From: Micromonospora rubida
GTDB lineage: Bacteria > Actinomycetota > Actinomycetes > Mycobacteriales > Micromonosporaceae
Reading direction: 5' to 3'
DNA: 64,000 nucleotides
NCBI RefSeq assembly: GCF_009908295.1
Contig: NZ_JAAALO010000003.1
Span: forward strand, 310,001-374,000
Shown: piece by piece, positions 7,854 to 16,640 of the stretch
Layout: each line of letters begins with the position of its first letter
How positions within the stretch are numbered: the first letter of the stretch is position 1
Translations under genes and position numbers: made by a program
Notes under the pieces: generated by a model
Told to the model about the DNA's origin: nothing
Databases searched by the model: none
Seen by the model: the letters and a program-made list of their open reading frames with translations, nothing else

Positions 7854-8262
7854 CCCACCGCTTCCGGACTGCGCAATCTAAGGACGTCGTCCGCAACTTT
7901 TACTGCACGGCGAGGAGTTCGGAGGCTTGCCTCGCACATCGATCGAGTTGAGACCGGCCGCCGTCGCGACGATGACGAGATCGGCGGGACCGCGCTGGAT
8001 CTGATCGCGGGTAAGCGTGGTGATCACAACCGGCTCGCGATGGCGGTGCAGATCGGTACGGTGCGAGGCCGAAAGCGCCGTCGGCCCGCCGACGACACCG
8101 CTTCCACCTTGCCCGCCGAACCGCCCCTCCGTCACCTCCACCGGGGTGGCCGCCCAGCGGTACCACCGGGCAGCTGTTACCTGATCCACCGCCGCGACAC
8201 CAGTCCAGTTATTGACGGTGATGACGTGATGACAATTCGTGTCGTCAGGAGAAGGCTGACAC
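7854..8262. other. Region with no convincing gene
   Basis: Between the transposase scrap and the lectin leader both strands carry long open frames typical of high-GC noise. The compositions are unlike the neighbouring genes and none has a good ribosome-binding site. A minus-strand stretch near 7880-8050 (containing TLTRDQIQRGPADLVIVATAA) looks faintly protein-like but has no identifiable family or start. It is best treated as degenerate mobile DNA. Confidence 0.4.
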
Positions 8263-8282
8263 CGGCCGGCCTTCGCCGGCCG
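8263..8282 (+). promoter_or_regulatory. Leader hairpin just upstream of the lectin gene
   Basis: CGGCCGGC (8263-8270) and GCCGGCCG (8275-8282) form a perfect 8-bp stem with a CTTC loop. It ends a few bases before the AGAGGAA ribosome-binding site of the lectin gene. It could be a 5'-UTR stabiliser, an attenuator or the end of an upstream transcript; sequence alone does not decide. Confidence 0.45.
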
Positions 8283-8300
8283 TCTTCGAGAGGAAGCCTC

Positions 8301-9332
8301 ATGAAGATCACGTCTTCGTCCGTCGGCACCTTCACCACCGCCTCGCCCCCGCAGCAGGTGTCCATGGCCAGGGGGACCGACGGCCGCATCCTGATCGCCG
8401 CCAGGGCCAACGGTCTGATCTACACCGGCTGGATCACCTCCGACAGTGTCAAGACCGCCAACTCCTACGCCGGCACCGGTGCCAAGGCCGCCAGTGCGCC
8501 GGTCGCCGTGGCGGCGGCCGACGGCCGGATGGCGGTGTTCTACCGGGATCCGGGCAACCAGCTGATGTGCCTGCGGGAGAAGGCCGACCACACCGGCTGG
8601 GAGAACCCCGCCTGGGTGGCGGGCGCGCTGATGCTCGGTGACCCGGCGGTCGGCCGTATCGCCGACGGCCGGATCGAGATCTACCTCACCGGAACCGACG
8701 GCGCGTTGTACCACACGTGGGCCAACTCCTATGGCGCTGAAAGCTGGCAGCCCTCCGTGAAGTTCGGCGGCGGCAACATACGTGAGCTGGCGACGACGTC
8801 CACCGCCGACGGCTGGCAGGCATTCTTCCACCTCAACGGCGCCGGCCAGGTCTGGATGGTCCAGCAGACCCCGCCCAGCGGAGCATGGTCGGCCTTCTGC
8901 AACCCTGTGAACGGTGTCGGCGGCCAGTTGGCCGTCGCCCGCGCCAGGAACTTCCCCCTGATCGGAATGTTCCCCACCCCGGACGGCCTCCTGGCCTCCT
9001 TCCAGCAGAACACCGCCGGAGTCTGGAGCGGCCCGGCCCAGCTGTCGTTCGGCCAGGCCACGGCACCCGGCGCCTACGCCTCGGTGCGGCCGGTGCTGCT
9101 GCCGGGTCCGACCCAGGGGCAGCTGATCGTCGTCCACTATGGCGCCGGACAGCAGTGGATCGTGGAAGAGCCCGCGAACGGCTCCGGCCCGTGGACCGTG
9201 CTCCAGCACACCCCCAAGGAGGCCGCCGGCAAGGTCGCCAGCCAGGCAGCCACCTTCGACGGGACCACCCTGACCGTCGCCACGTGTTACGCCTCCGGCC
9301 TGCAGTACGACACGTACACCTGCACCGCCTGA
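8301..9332 (+). CDS. PLL-like beta-propeller lectin (cytosolic-type, no signal peptide)
   Basis: The 343-residue protein is built of repeated blades of the fucose/galactose-binding PLL type. Each has a DGR(I/M)xx(F/Y/A) strand followed by W- and Y-containing strands, for example GTDGRILIAARANGLIYTGW, AADGRMAVFYRDPGNQLMCL and GRIADGRIEIYLTGTDGALYHTW. Such proteins bind sugars and occur in bacterial toxins and hydrolases. No secretion signal or catalytic domain is visible. ATG 8301 has AGAGGAA seven bases upstream; the frame is open far upstream, but that part lacks the fold. It lies alone between IS scars, so recent acquisition is plausible. The family call rests on the repeat pattern read by eye. 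Confidence 0.7.
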   Translation: MKITSSSVGTFTTASPPQQVSMARGTDGRILIAARANGLIYTGWITSDSVKTANSYAGTGAKAASAPVAVAAADGRMAVFYRDPGNQLMCLREKADHTGWENPAWVAGALMLGDPAVGRIADGRIEIYLTGTDGALYHTWANSYGAESWQPSVKFGGGNIRELATTSTADGWQAFFHLNGAGQVWMVQQTPPSGAWSAFCNPVNGVGGQLAVARARNFPLIGMFPTPDGLLASFQQNTAGVWSGPAQLSFGQATAPGAYASVRPVLLPGPTQGQLIVVHYGAGQQWIVEEPANGSGPWTVLQHTPKEAAGKVASQAATFDGTTLTVATCYASGLQYDTYTCTA

Positions 9333-9582
9333 CCACCGTCAGGCCGGGCGGAGGTCTATGACGCCCCGGCATCGGGGAGCCGCTCATCCGGGGCTGGCCG
9401 TGCGGGTGTACCAAACCGGCCACCGGTCAGCCCGGTTGGCTCAGCGGAGGAAGGACGGCCCGCTGAGCCGACCGGCTGGCGCCCCGACGCCGGGGTGCGA
9501 GCGCCGTCGGCCGGCCGGTTTCTCATCCGTACTGCCAAGGCGCCGAGCGTGTAGCCGTGGGCGGCAACAAGTAGCCGTCGTT

Positions 9583-9813
9583 TCAGTGCGGCGGCGGAGT
9601 CGGGCGTTCGAAGATCCGGGTCAGGGTCTGTACTGCTTCGGTGAACCAAGGCTGTTCCTGGTAGGTCAAAGCCTGCGCGGCGACGCTGGTCACCCGATGC
9701 AGCAGGGTGTCGAAGTCCGGCAGATCGGGGATGGCCGCAGCGTCGGTGACGGACTGCAGTCGTAAGGCGTCACCATTGAGCGTTTCCCAGTAACGGTCCG
9801 TTGCGGTGCGAGG
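9583..9813 (-). pseudogene. Possible gene remnant (C-terminal fragment)
   Basis: The minus-strand frame encodes DRYWETLNGDALRLQSV followed by IPDLPDFDTLLHRVTSVAAQ and QALTYQEQPWFTEAVQTLTRIFE before its stop, a helical and protein-like segment. Upstream codons run through inverted-repeat DNA (9870-9929) and lose coding character, so any real gene has lost its 5' end. I cannot assign a family. The rest of 9333-9582 shows nothing. Confidence 0.3.
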
Positions 9814-9869
9814 CCATCGGGGTGTGGTGTGGGGGGAATCGCCGAAGGCGTTGCGTTGCAACGAAAAGA

Positions 9870-9929
9870 CGCAGAACCCCGATATGAAGGTGCTCCTACC
9901 ACAGATCAACTTCATAGGGGTCCTGCGTG
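9870..9929. repeat. Imperfect inverted repeat, probable IS-end remnant
   Basis: The left arm (9870-9893, starting ACGCAGAACCCC) and right arm (9908-9929, ending GGGGTCCTGCGT) are complementary over about 22 bases with a 2-base insertion and few mismatches, around a 14-base spacer. Two IS ends brought together by deletion would look like this. A plain hairpin is the alternative. Confidence 0.55.
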
Positions 9930-9977
9930 ACAACGAGTTTCGCATACACCGCGCTGCTGACCGTGCGCGGGTCAAGT

Positions 9978-10200
9978 TAACGGCTCTGGCTCACTTTCGG
10001 TGGTGACACCCTGTAGCGGCGTCGCAGGTGTGCGCGCGAGCCTCTGACGTCGGCGCTTCAGGGCTGGCCGGTTTCGCGTGAAGGCTGCAACATGGAGCTG
10101 CTACGCCTTTTGCCCCGATAATGCAGGTTTAGACAGTGCTCCCGTCCGGCCGACTGGGCCGCTACTCTCTGCTACCACCGAATGTGAGCCAGAGCCGTTA
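9978..10200. mobile_element. MITE-like element, 223 bp with 27-bp terminal inverted repeats
   Basis: The left terminus begins TAACGGCTCTGGCTCAC and continues TTTCGGTGGT. The right terminus (10174-10200) is its inverse with one mismatch. The interior contains no credible ORF. A short non-coding segment with matched termini fits a miniature element or the internally deleted remains of an IS mobilised in trans. I saw no clear direct repeat of the target beside it. Confidence 0.6.
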
Positions 10201-10244
10201 TTTGTACAGTCCCGGTCGCGAAGGATCACACCAGCCGCCGGGAC

Positions 10245-10308
10245 GTAGCGAGGTCTCCGGCTTCAGATTCGGCAATGTTGCTGAATCATCCACCGGAGAC
10301 CTCGCTAC
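10245..10308 (-). terminator. Long hairpin downstream of the subtilase gene
   Basis: Perfect 16-base arms (10245-10260 and 10293-10308, GTAGCGAGGTCTCCGG and its complement) enclose a second, nearly perfect 10-bp stem (GATTCGGCAA/TTGCTGAATC, 10266-10275 and 10278-10287). The whole folds as a two-tier hairpin. It lies 35 bases beyond the subtilase stop codon, so terminator or 3'-stabiliser is the simplest reading. The unusual length and its closeness to the MITE-like element leave open a mobile-DNA origin. Confidence 0.65.
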
Positions 10309-10342
10309 ACGTCGCCTGGGGCCTCCGGTTACGGTCGGACGA

Positions 10343-13300
10343 CTACTTTCGGAGCCCGTAGGCGCGGTCGATCTGCTGGGTCACCCGGTTGCCCGCCGTG
10401 TCCCAGGCTTCTGTCCGAAGGGAGACCGCGCCAGTGGTGCGACTCAGCGACGGGTGCGTGATCTGGACCTGATACACCCCGTCGCGTCCACGCGACACCC
10501 GGGCCGGCGTCCAGTGCGCGCCGTCGTCGTACGAGACGGAGAGCTTGAGCCCGGCGATGGCGGGTGTTCCGGTCGGTTGGGGCTGCCACGGGGTGACCGT
10601 GAAGGCGTACGGCCGCCCTGCCCGGGCGGTGTCGTCCAGGGCCAGGTCGAGGCCGTAGTTGAGCTGGATCAGCGGTTGCCAGCCACAGGCTCCCTTACTG
10701 CCGAGGATGTTGGACGGACACAGGTACGGGATGGCGACGTTGCTCGTCTCGACGTGGCTCGATCGGAAGGTCCAGTCGGTGCTGACCTTCTTGCCGTACT
10801 TCTGCCCGCTGAACTGGTCCTCGTAGGCGGTGCGCAGCGTGTACTTCGCCGGGTCCGCACCGAGGGCGTAGTGCGGGATGCCAAGCCCACCCGGGGCGGA
10901 GGGGATCTTGACGCCGTCGCGCTCCAGTGAGATGTTCGCGCTGCCGTCCGAGACGACCCACTTCTCGCGGTCGTTGACGGGGACCGTGCCGCCCAGGTAG
11001 ACGTACAGGTCGTCGCCTTCGCGGCAGACCATGCAGAGGCTGGTCGCCGTGTTCGGCTTCCACTCGGCGCCGGGTGTGTTCATCCCGAGAACACTGGGCC
11101 CCTGGTTGATGGTCTCCGATTCGGACGAGGGGACGCTGAAGCCGTTGGAGGTCTGGATGGAGCGTTCCGGTAGGGCCGGGTCGTTGTGGTTGATCAGCGC
11201 GTAGTCCCGGCTCCACCGGATGTCCGGACCGGTCACGTTGTAGTACTCGGTCCGGCTGACCGGCGCGTCGAAGTGGTGCGCGTAGTTGATGCTGAAGTTG
11301 TCCTCGGGCGCGAAGGTGTGGCTCACCTCGTAGGCGTTCGGCGTAAGGGGCACCGCCGGGAACTGCGTGTGGTATTCGGTCTGCCGCACGGCCAGGTTCC
11401 TGGGGCTGACGCGGTAGTCGAACTTCCGGGGGATCCGGCCGTACTCGTAGAACCGCAGCTTGTACTCGTACGGACTGACGAGCTGGCTGCGGATGGTGAC
11501 GTAGGGGCGGTGGGCGCCGTGGAGCACCTTCGCCACCTTCGACCACTGCGCCCCGTCCAGCCACAGCACGGGAATCTTCACGTTGGCCGCGTCCAGGAAC
11601 GGCATGCTGCCGGAGCCGGTCGGGCTGTCACCCACCACGTGGCTGAGCACACCGGCCGCGCCGGCCCGGGTCGCCAGGTCCACGTCCTCGTCGATCCCGA
11701 CCCAGGGCTCGTTGTCGATCACCACGAGCTTGCCGCGGACGTCCCGGCCGGCTCGCAGGTCCGCCTCCGTCGCGAGCTGCAGGCGCCGGTCGGTGGCGAA
11801 CTTCGGTACGGTCTCGTAGTCGGCCAGGTAGATGGGCCGTACCTGCACGGCGCCCTTGCCGTGCACGGTGGTGACCGCCTCCGGCGCCGCCCGGAGCTGT
11901 TCGAAGAGGAACTTGTACGTGCCGACGGTGACCCGCTTCGAGGTGGGAGTCACGTAGAACCGCTGGCCGTAGGCGCTGGCCGCGATCGTCGCGCTGATAT
12001 TCGTCCTGCCGCTCGCGGTGGTCCGGGTGTAGCCGATCATGTGCATCACGGCCTCGGTGGGCAGTGGGGTGGCGACGTCGTTCACCGGCACCGCGTCGGT
12101 GGCCAGGTCCCACTCGAACGTGGCGTCACGGTTGATCGTGACCTCCGGGTCGACGAGCGCCACCGAGGCGGCGATGCTGTTCTTTGCCGTCCAGCCGTCG
12201 TTGCACTGGAGGTCGTACCGGCCCTCGGGGATCCGGGCGCTGCCCTCGCTGACGTTGGGCCCGTCCCAGCTGCGGGACAGGCTGATCAGGTAGCTGTCCG
12301 CGTCGCCCTCGTCGTCCAGTTGCTGGAAGTTGCAGAGCTTCTCGCCGTGGGCGAGCGGTTCTCCCGGACGACCGACGATGCGGATGTTGACCGTGTGCAG
12401 CGGCGGCTGACGGATCAGCCCGACCGGAGTGGTGAGCCGGGTGCCGGTTGCCTCGTCGGTGGCCACGACCGACCCGGTGTACCTGCCGTTCTCGAGGACG
12501 GTCAGGTCGGCGGTGACCGTGACGGTGGCGGTGCCCCCGGCGGGCACGACGACGGTCGAGTCGACGGTCAGGGCGCCGCCGGGTGCGGCCGGCCCGCCGA
12601 CGCCGCGCAGCGTCGGGGTCAGCTTCAGCGTCACGGGCTGCTTGGTGGGATTGACGTAGCTGATCTGCTTGCTGATCTGCGGCGTGTCGGTCGGGGACGC
12701 GATGCGGAAGTCCACGTTCGGCGTGGTGCTGTGGACCGGCTGGCGTACCGCGCGGGCTACGTCGAGCCGGCCCGCGCCCTGCTCGTACGCGGTGAAGCCG
12801 CCGTCCTTGGCGGTGCTCATCAGGGTCGGCTTGAGCTGGCTCGCCGTCCAGTCCGGGTGCTGCTGGGCGATGATCGCCGCGGCCCCGGCCACGTGCGGGG
12901 TCGCCATCGAGGTGCCGTTGGCGGCGGTGTAGCGATCATCCACCGGGCGGCCCATCGACGTACCGCTGGCCCGGGCGGCGACGATGCCCACGCCCGGCGC
13001 GGAGATGTCCGGCTTGAGCGCCCGGTCGGTGATCCGTGGCCCACGGCTGGAGAAGTCGGCGAGCTTGTCGTCCTTGGTCACCGCGGCGACGGTCAGTGCC
13101 GCGTCCGCCGTGCCGGGGGCGGCGACGCTGCCCTTGTCCGGGCCGTCGTTGCCGGCGGCGATGACGAAGAGGGTGCCGGTGCTGGCGGTCAGCCGGTTGA
13201 CGGCCTGGCTCGCGGGGTCGGTGCCGTCGGTCGGCTGGGCGCCGAGGCTCATGCTCACCACCCGGGCGCCACTGGCCGCGGCCCATTCCATTGCGTCGAT

Positions 13301-14320
13301 GGACCAGGACATGTTGCCCTGCCCCTGGTCGGAGAGCACCTTTCCGACGAGCAACTGGGCACCGGGGGCGACCCCCTTGTAGCGTCCGCCCGACGCCGCG
13401 CCGGTTCCGACGATCGTCGAGGCCACGTGGGTACCGTGCCCGTGCCCGTCGGCCAGGGCCGACGCGCCGGGCACGAAGCTCTGCGCGGCGCTCACCTTGC
13501 CCTTCAGGTCCGGGTGGTTGGCGTCGATCCCGGTGTCCAGGACCGCCACCTTCACCCCGGAGCCGTCGTAGCCGGCGGCCCACGCCTCGGGCGCGCCGAT
13601 CATCGCCACGCTCTCGGCCAGGTTGACCTGGACCTTGCGGTCCAGCCACACCCGACGGAGGCCGCCGGCGAGGGCCGGGACGGCGGCGCTGCTGCGGGCA
13701 CCGACCGTCGTACCCCCGGTCAGCGTTGACCAGAACGCGGCGGCCCGGCCCTTGTCGACGGTGAGGCCCTCACCGGAGAGGCTGGGCAGGTCGACCCGCC
13801 CGGTAGCGCCGGCCAGCCGCAATCCACCGGCCGCCGCGCTCCGTGCGGCGCTCGACTGGTAGCTGGTGATGACGGGCACGGTCTCGCTCTTGTCGTCGGC
13901 GTACCCGTTGTGTGCCAGGTACTTCACGTCGAACAGTCCACGGTCGACCGCGCCCGCGTTGACCAGGGACGCGGCGTTCTGCGGGATGACGTAGAAGCCG
14001 GTCTCGTCCCCGTAGCTGTGGTAGACCGGGGCTGTGCCGGGGCGCACGTCGGTGAGCGTCGCGGTCGTGCGGCCGTCCGGTGTCTCGGTGTAGAGCACCT
14101 TGTCGCCGGTGATCAACGTGATCGTGGCGCGCAGTCCGTCGGAGGCCCCGGTCGGCACGGTCGTGGTGCCGGTCGGCGGGACCGGTCCGCCGGTGGCCTG
14201 GTCGGGTTTGCCGGCCGCCGCTGCCGGCACGGCGACGGTGGCCAGGGCGGTCACGGCGGCCAGGCTGAGCGCGGCGTGCCGTCGGTGAGCAGGCCATCGG
14301 GCCCATCTCGATGTCGTCAT
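10343..14320 (-). CDS. Secreted subtilisin-like serine protease (S8 family), large multidomain
   Basis: This extracellular endopeptidase has 1325 residues. The N-terminus has Arg residues and a hydrophobic core ending in an Ala-rich cleavage site (VAVPAAAAG), a Sec signal. A propeptide-like segment follows. The S8 domain carries the triad Asp262 (VLDTGID), His295 (HGTHVAS) and Ser471 (GTSMATPHVAG). A PA-like insert is suggested by DNEPWVGIDEDVDLATRAGA in the C-terminal half. The remaining roughly 700 residues are beta-rich, as in actinomycete subtilases that tether or select substrates. The ATG has AAGGA six bases upstream. It is divergent from two regulators across a 120-base gap with a palindrome. 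Nothing suggests a lantibiotic-leader role. Confidence 0.95.
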   Translation of the reverse strand: MTTSRWARWPAHRRHAALSLAAVTALATVAVPAAAAGKPDQATGGPVPPTGTTTVPTGASDGLRATITLITGDKVLYTETPDGRTTATLTDVRPGTAPVYHSYGDETGFYVIPQNAASLVNAGAVDRGLFDVKYLAHNGYADDKSETVPVITSYQSSAARSAAAGGLRLAGATGRVDLPSLSGEGLTVDKGRAAAFWSTLTGGTTVGARSSAAVPALAGGLRRVWLDRKVQVNLAESVAMIGAPEAWAAGYDGSGVKVAVLDTGIDANHPDLKGKVSAAQSFVPGASALADGHGHGTHVASTIVGTGAASGGRYKGVAPGAQLLVGKVLSDQGQGNMSWSIDAMEWAAASGARVVSMSLGAQPTDGTDPASQAVNRLTASTGTLFVIAAGNDGPDKGSVAAPGTADAALTVAAVTKDDKLADFSSRGPRITDRALKPDISAPGVGIVAARASGTSMGRPVDDRYTAANGTSMATPHVAGAAAIIAQQHPDWTASQLKPTLMSTAKDGGFTAYEQGAGRLDVARAVRQPVHSTTPNVDFRIASPTDTPQISKQISYVNPTKQPVTLKLTPTLRGVGGPAAPGGALTVDSTVVVPAGGTATVTVTADLTVLENGRYTGSVVATDEATGTRLTTPVGLIRQPPLHTVNIRIVGRPGEPLAHGEKLCNFQQLDDEGDADSYLISLSRSWDGPNVSEGSARIPEGRYDLQCNDGWTAKNSIAASVALVDPEVTINRDATFEWDLATDAVPVNDVATPLPTEAVMHMIGYTRTTASGRTNISATIAASAYGQRFYVTPTSKRVTVGTYKFLFEQLRAAPEAVTTVHGKGAVQVRPIYLADYETVPKFATDRRLQLATEADLRAGRDVRGKLVVIDNEPWVGIDEDVDLATRAGAAGVLSHVVGDSPTGSGSMPFLDAANVKIPVLWLDGAQWSKVAKVLHGAHRPYVTIRSQLVSPYEYKLRFYEYGRIPRKFDYRVSPRNLAVRQTEYHTQFPAVPLTPNAYEVSHTFAPEDNFSINYAHHFDAPVSRTEYYNVTGPDIRWSRDYALINHNDPALPERSIQTSNGFSVPSSESETINQGPSVLGMNTPGAEWKPNTATSLCMVCREGDDLYVYLGGTVPVNDREKWVVSDGSANISLERDGVKIPSAPGGLGIPHYALGADPAKYTLRTAYEDQFSGQKYGKKVSTDWTFRSSHVETSNVAIPYLCPSNILGSKGACGWQPLIQLNYGLDLALDDTARAGRPYAFTVTPWQPQPTGTPAIAGLKLSVSYDDGAHWTPARVSRGRDGVYQVQITHPSLSRTTGAVSLRTEAWDTAGNRVTQQIDRAYGLRK

Positions 14321-14394
14321 CAGGCGTCCTTACGCTATTGATCTCCTTCCGCGAATCTCGCAGCCAGTTGACCTGCGGGGAAGTGCCGTGCGGG

Positions 14395-14423
14395 CCATCT
14401 TCTCGCCAATGGCGTGAAGATGG
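14395..14423. promoter_or_regulatory. Palindrome in the subtilase/regulator divergent promoter region
   Basis: CCATCTTCTCGCC (14395-14407) and GGCGTGAAGATGG (14411-14423) are inverted with one mismatch and a 3-base spacer. The element lies 18 bases before the first regulator's ATG and about 75 bases before the subtilase start. It is placed to act as operator for either or both divergent units. Confidence 0.55.
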
Positions 14424-14440
14424 CATAGCATGGCCGCACG

Positions 14441-15433
14441 ATGCGAGAAGATCATCAACCGCTCCGTATCCTCGGCCTGTCCGACCTGGATCAGTCCTGG
14501 TACGAGTCGCTGGTGGTCGCCGGGGCGACGGAGATCACCGGCAACGGCGACCCGGCCAGCATGGCCCGGCTGGAAGCGGCGGGTTTGATCGTGCGGCTCA
14601 CCGCGGAGGAGCCGGCCCGGTGGGCGGTCGTCCCGCCCGACATCGCGCTCGACCCGTTGCTCGCCGAGCGTCGGCGGTGGCTGCATGACGACCGACAGCG
14701 CCTCGCCGTGCTCGCCGAGCGGTTCCGCGGCAGGGCCGGGAGCGACACCGACCCGTCCCAACTGGTTGAGCTGATCCATGGCCCCGACGCCGTCTTCCAG
14801 GCATCGGAGGAGCTGATCCGGGGAATCCGCAATGAGGCGCGGGTCTTCGACGCGCCGCCCTACGCGCGTGATCCGCTGGAATGCAACCCGACCGAGCTCG
14901 AACAGTTGCGCCGAGGGGTCCGCTGGCGGGCGATCTACGACCGGCAGGCGGTCGCCGTGCCCGGTCGCCTGGCCCACCTGTCCCACGCCATCGCCGCCGG
15001 GGAACAGGCACGGATCACCACGGTGCCGATGAAGCTCCTGCTGGGCGATCAGCCGCTGGCGATGGTGCCGCTGCGTCTACAGCCGGTGGACATCGCGTGC
15101 ACGCTGCTCGTGCGCGACTCGACCCTGCTGTCCGCGCTGTCCGCACTGTTCGAGACGTACTGGGAGCGCGCTGTCCCGTTCGACGTCGGCATCGGCGACA
15201 AGCCACTGCCGAACGAGGACGGCCCTTCCGGTCCGGAGCGGGCACTGATGTCGCTGCTCATGGCGGGACTGACCGACCAGGCCACCGCCGACCACCTCGG
15301 CTGGCACCTGCGCACCGTACGGCGTCATCTCAGCGCCCTGCTCCGGCGGCTGGACGCCGCCACCCGCTTCCAGGCCGGCTACCAGGCCGTGCAGCGGGGC
15401 TGGCTCACTGCCGAGGACGTACCGGCGCCGTGA
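14441..15433 (+). CDS. LuxR/TrmB-like transcriptional regulator
   Basis: This is a cytosolic DNA-binding protein of 330 residues. The N-terminal part looks like a winged helix (ILGLSDLDQSWYESLVVAGA, then LEAAGLIVRLT). The middle resembles the phospholipase-D-like ligand domain of TrmB-type regulators (IRNEARVFDAPPYARD, RWRAIYDRQAV, ITTVPMKLLLGDQPLAMVPL). The C-terminus is a LuxR-type helix-turn-helix (LMSLLMAGLTDQATADHLGW then RTVRRHLSALLRRL). It is divergent from the subtilase and overlaps the next, homologous regulator by four bases. Control of the protease is the natural inference from placement. The inducing ligand is unknown. Confidence 0.85.
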   Translation: MREDHQPLRILGLSDLDQSWYESLVVAGATEITGNGDPASMARLEAAGLIVRLTAEEPARWAVVPPDIALDPLLAERRRWLHDDRQRLAVLAERFRGRAGSDTDPSQLVELIHGPDAVFQASEELIRGIRNEARVFDAPPYARDPLECNPTELEQLRRGVRWRAIYDRQAVAVPGRLAHLSHAIAAGEQARITTVPMKLLLGDQPLAMVPLRLQPVDIACTLLVRDSTLLSALSALFETYWERAVPFDVGIGDKPLPNEDGPSGPERALMSLLMAGLTDQATADHLGWHLRTVRRHLSALLRRLDAATRFQAGYQAVQRGWLTAEDVPAP

Positions 15434-16440
15434 GCCGGCTGATGAGTCCCGGCGAGGAGGCGGCGTACGAGTTGATCGTCGACCGGCCGTCAGCGACCCT
15501 GGCCACCCTCGCCGGAAGCTGGTCGGGCGGCGAACCACTCCCCGCGGTGCTCGCCCGGCTCGCCGCCGCCGGCCTGATCACCGTCCTGCCCGGACCACCC
15601 GAGAGGTACGTGGCCACCGCCCCGGAGAAGATTGCCTCCACCGTGCTGGTCGAACGAGAAGTGGAACTGGACCTGGCGGAGGAGTTTGCCCAGCGGTTGG
15701 CGACGGCGTACCGAGAGGCGCGAGCCGAAGCTGCGACGGCGGACGTCGTCGAGGTCGTCACCGGACACCGCGCCGTCCGCCAGCGTCTCGCCCAGGTGCA
15801 GCGCTGCGCGCGACGGGAGATCATGTGCCTCGAGACGCCTCCCTATCTGGATCTGGACGGAACCGGCACGACCGACCTCGATCTGCTCGCGGCCGGCGTC
15901 ACGTCGCGGTGCATCTATGACCGGGCCGCGATTGAACAGACCGGGGTGCTGCCCGAGATCGAGCAGATGGTCCGCGCCGGTCAACAGGCACGGGTATTGC
16001 CGAACCTGCCGATGAAGTTGTACATCGCCGACGGCCGGCTGGCCGTGCTGCCGTTGCAGCGTGACTCCGCCGGCTCCGAGGCCGTGATCGTCGTACACGC
16101 CTCGGCGCTGCTCGACGCGCTCGGCAAGCTGTTCGAAGGGCTGTGGCAGCGCGCCGTACCGTTGCGCCTACCGACCGTGAAGGCGCTGCCCGGGCCGCGG
16201 CGTCATGCCGTGTCCGAGGAGAGACTCATCGCCCTCCTGCTCTCCGGCATCACCGACGAGGCCATCGCCCGGCATCTCGGCATCAGCTACCGGACGGCGC
16301 AACGTCACATCGCCGCGCTGCTGGCCGGGCTCGGCGCGGACACGCGGTTCCAGGCCGGCGTCCAAGCCGCCTTTCGTGAGCAGCGCAATATCGGGACGCC
16401 ACTCGACGGGCGGATCGATACCGATCGTGAGCTTCGGTAG
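15430..16440 (+). CDS. LuxR/TrmB-like transcriptional regulator, paralogue of the preceding gene
   Basis: It has the same three-part layout as its neighbour: N-terminal winged helix (EEAAYELIVDRPSATLATLA, then LARLAAAGLITVLPG), a central domain with CLETPPYLDL, RCIYDRAAI and LPMKLYIADGRLAVLPL, and a C-terminal LuxR HTH (LIALLLSGITDEAIARHLGI then SYRTAQRHIAALLAGL). The GTG at 15430 overlaps the previous TGA (GTGA), giving 336 residues by translational coupling; an ATG at 15442 is the alternative. Two coupled paralogues suggest a heteromeric regulator (inference). A gene-poor gap of about 280 bases follows. Confidence 0.85.
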   Translation: MSRLMSPGEEAAYELIVDRPSATLATLAGSWSGGEPLPAVLARLAAAGLITVLPGPPERYVATAPEKIASTVLVEREVELDLAEEFAQRLATAYREARAEAATADVVEVVTGHRAVRQRLAQVQRCARREIMCLETPPYLDLDGTGTTDLDLLAAGVTSRCIYDRAAIEQTGVLPEIEQMVRAGQQARVLPNLPMKLYIADGRLAVLPLQRDSAGSEAVIVVHASALLDALGKLFEGLWQRAVPLRLPTVKALPGPRRHAVSEERLIALLLSGITDEAIARHLGISYRTAQRHIAALLAGLGADTRFQAGVQAAFREQRNIGTPLDGRIDTDRELR

Positions 16441-16640
16441 CCCTGCGAACGTCCGCCGCCACTGGGGGCACCCGACGGGGACTCGGATGGCCGCATTCAA
16501 ACCCGTTCCTACCACATCACGGCCATCAGCGTAAACGCCGATAACCGATTAGTCGTATTTGACGGTTTTGCCGTCTGGAACCACGCTGAGCAGCCTCGAT
16601 GCGCCCCCGGGCCGGCCGAAAGTCAGGTCTGGACAGTTCA

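Noticed and set aside
7854..8262. Minus-strand hypothetical gene upstream of the lectin
   Set aside because: No family, no ribosome-binding site, and the coding-like patch is short; treated as degenerate DNA.
11186..13729. Plus-strand open frame of 847 codons inside the subtilase gene
   Set aside because: Antisense to a protein with an intact Asp/His/Ser triad; no domain seen.
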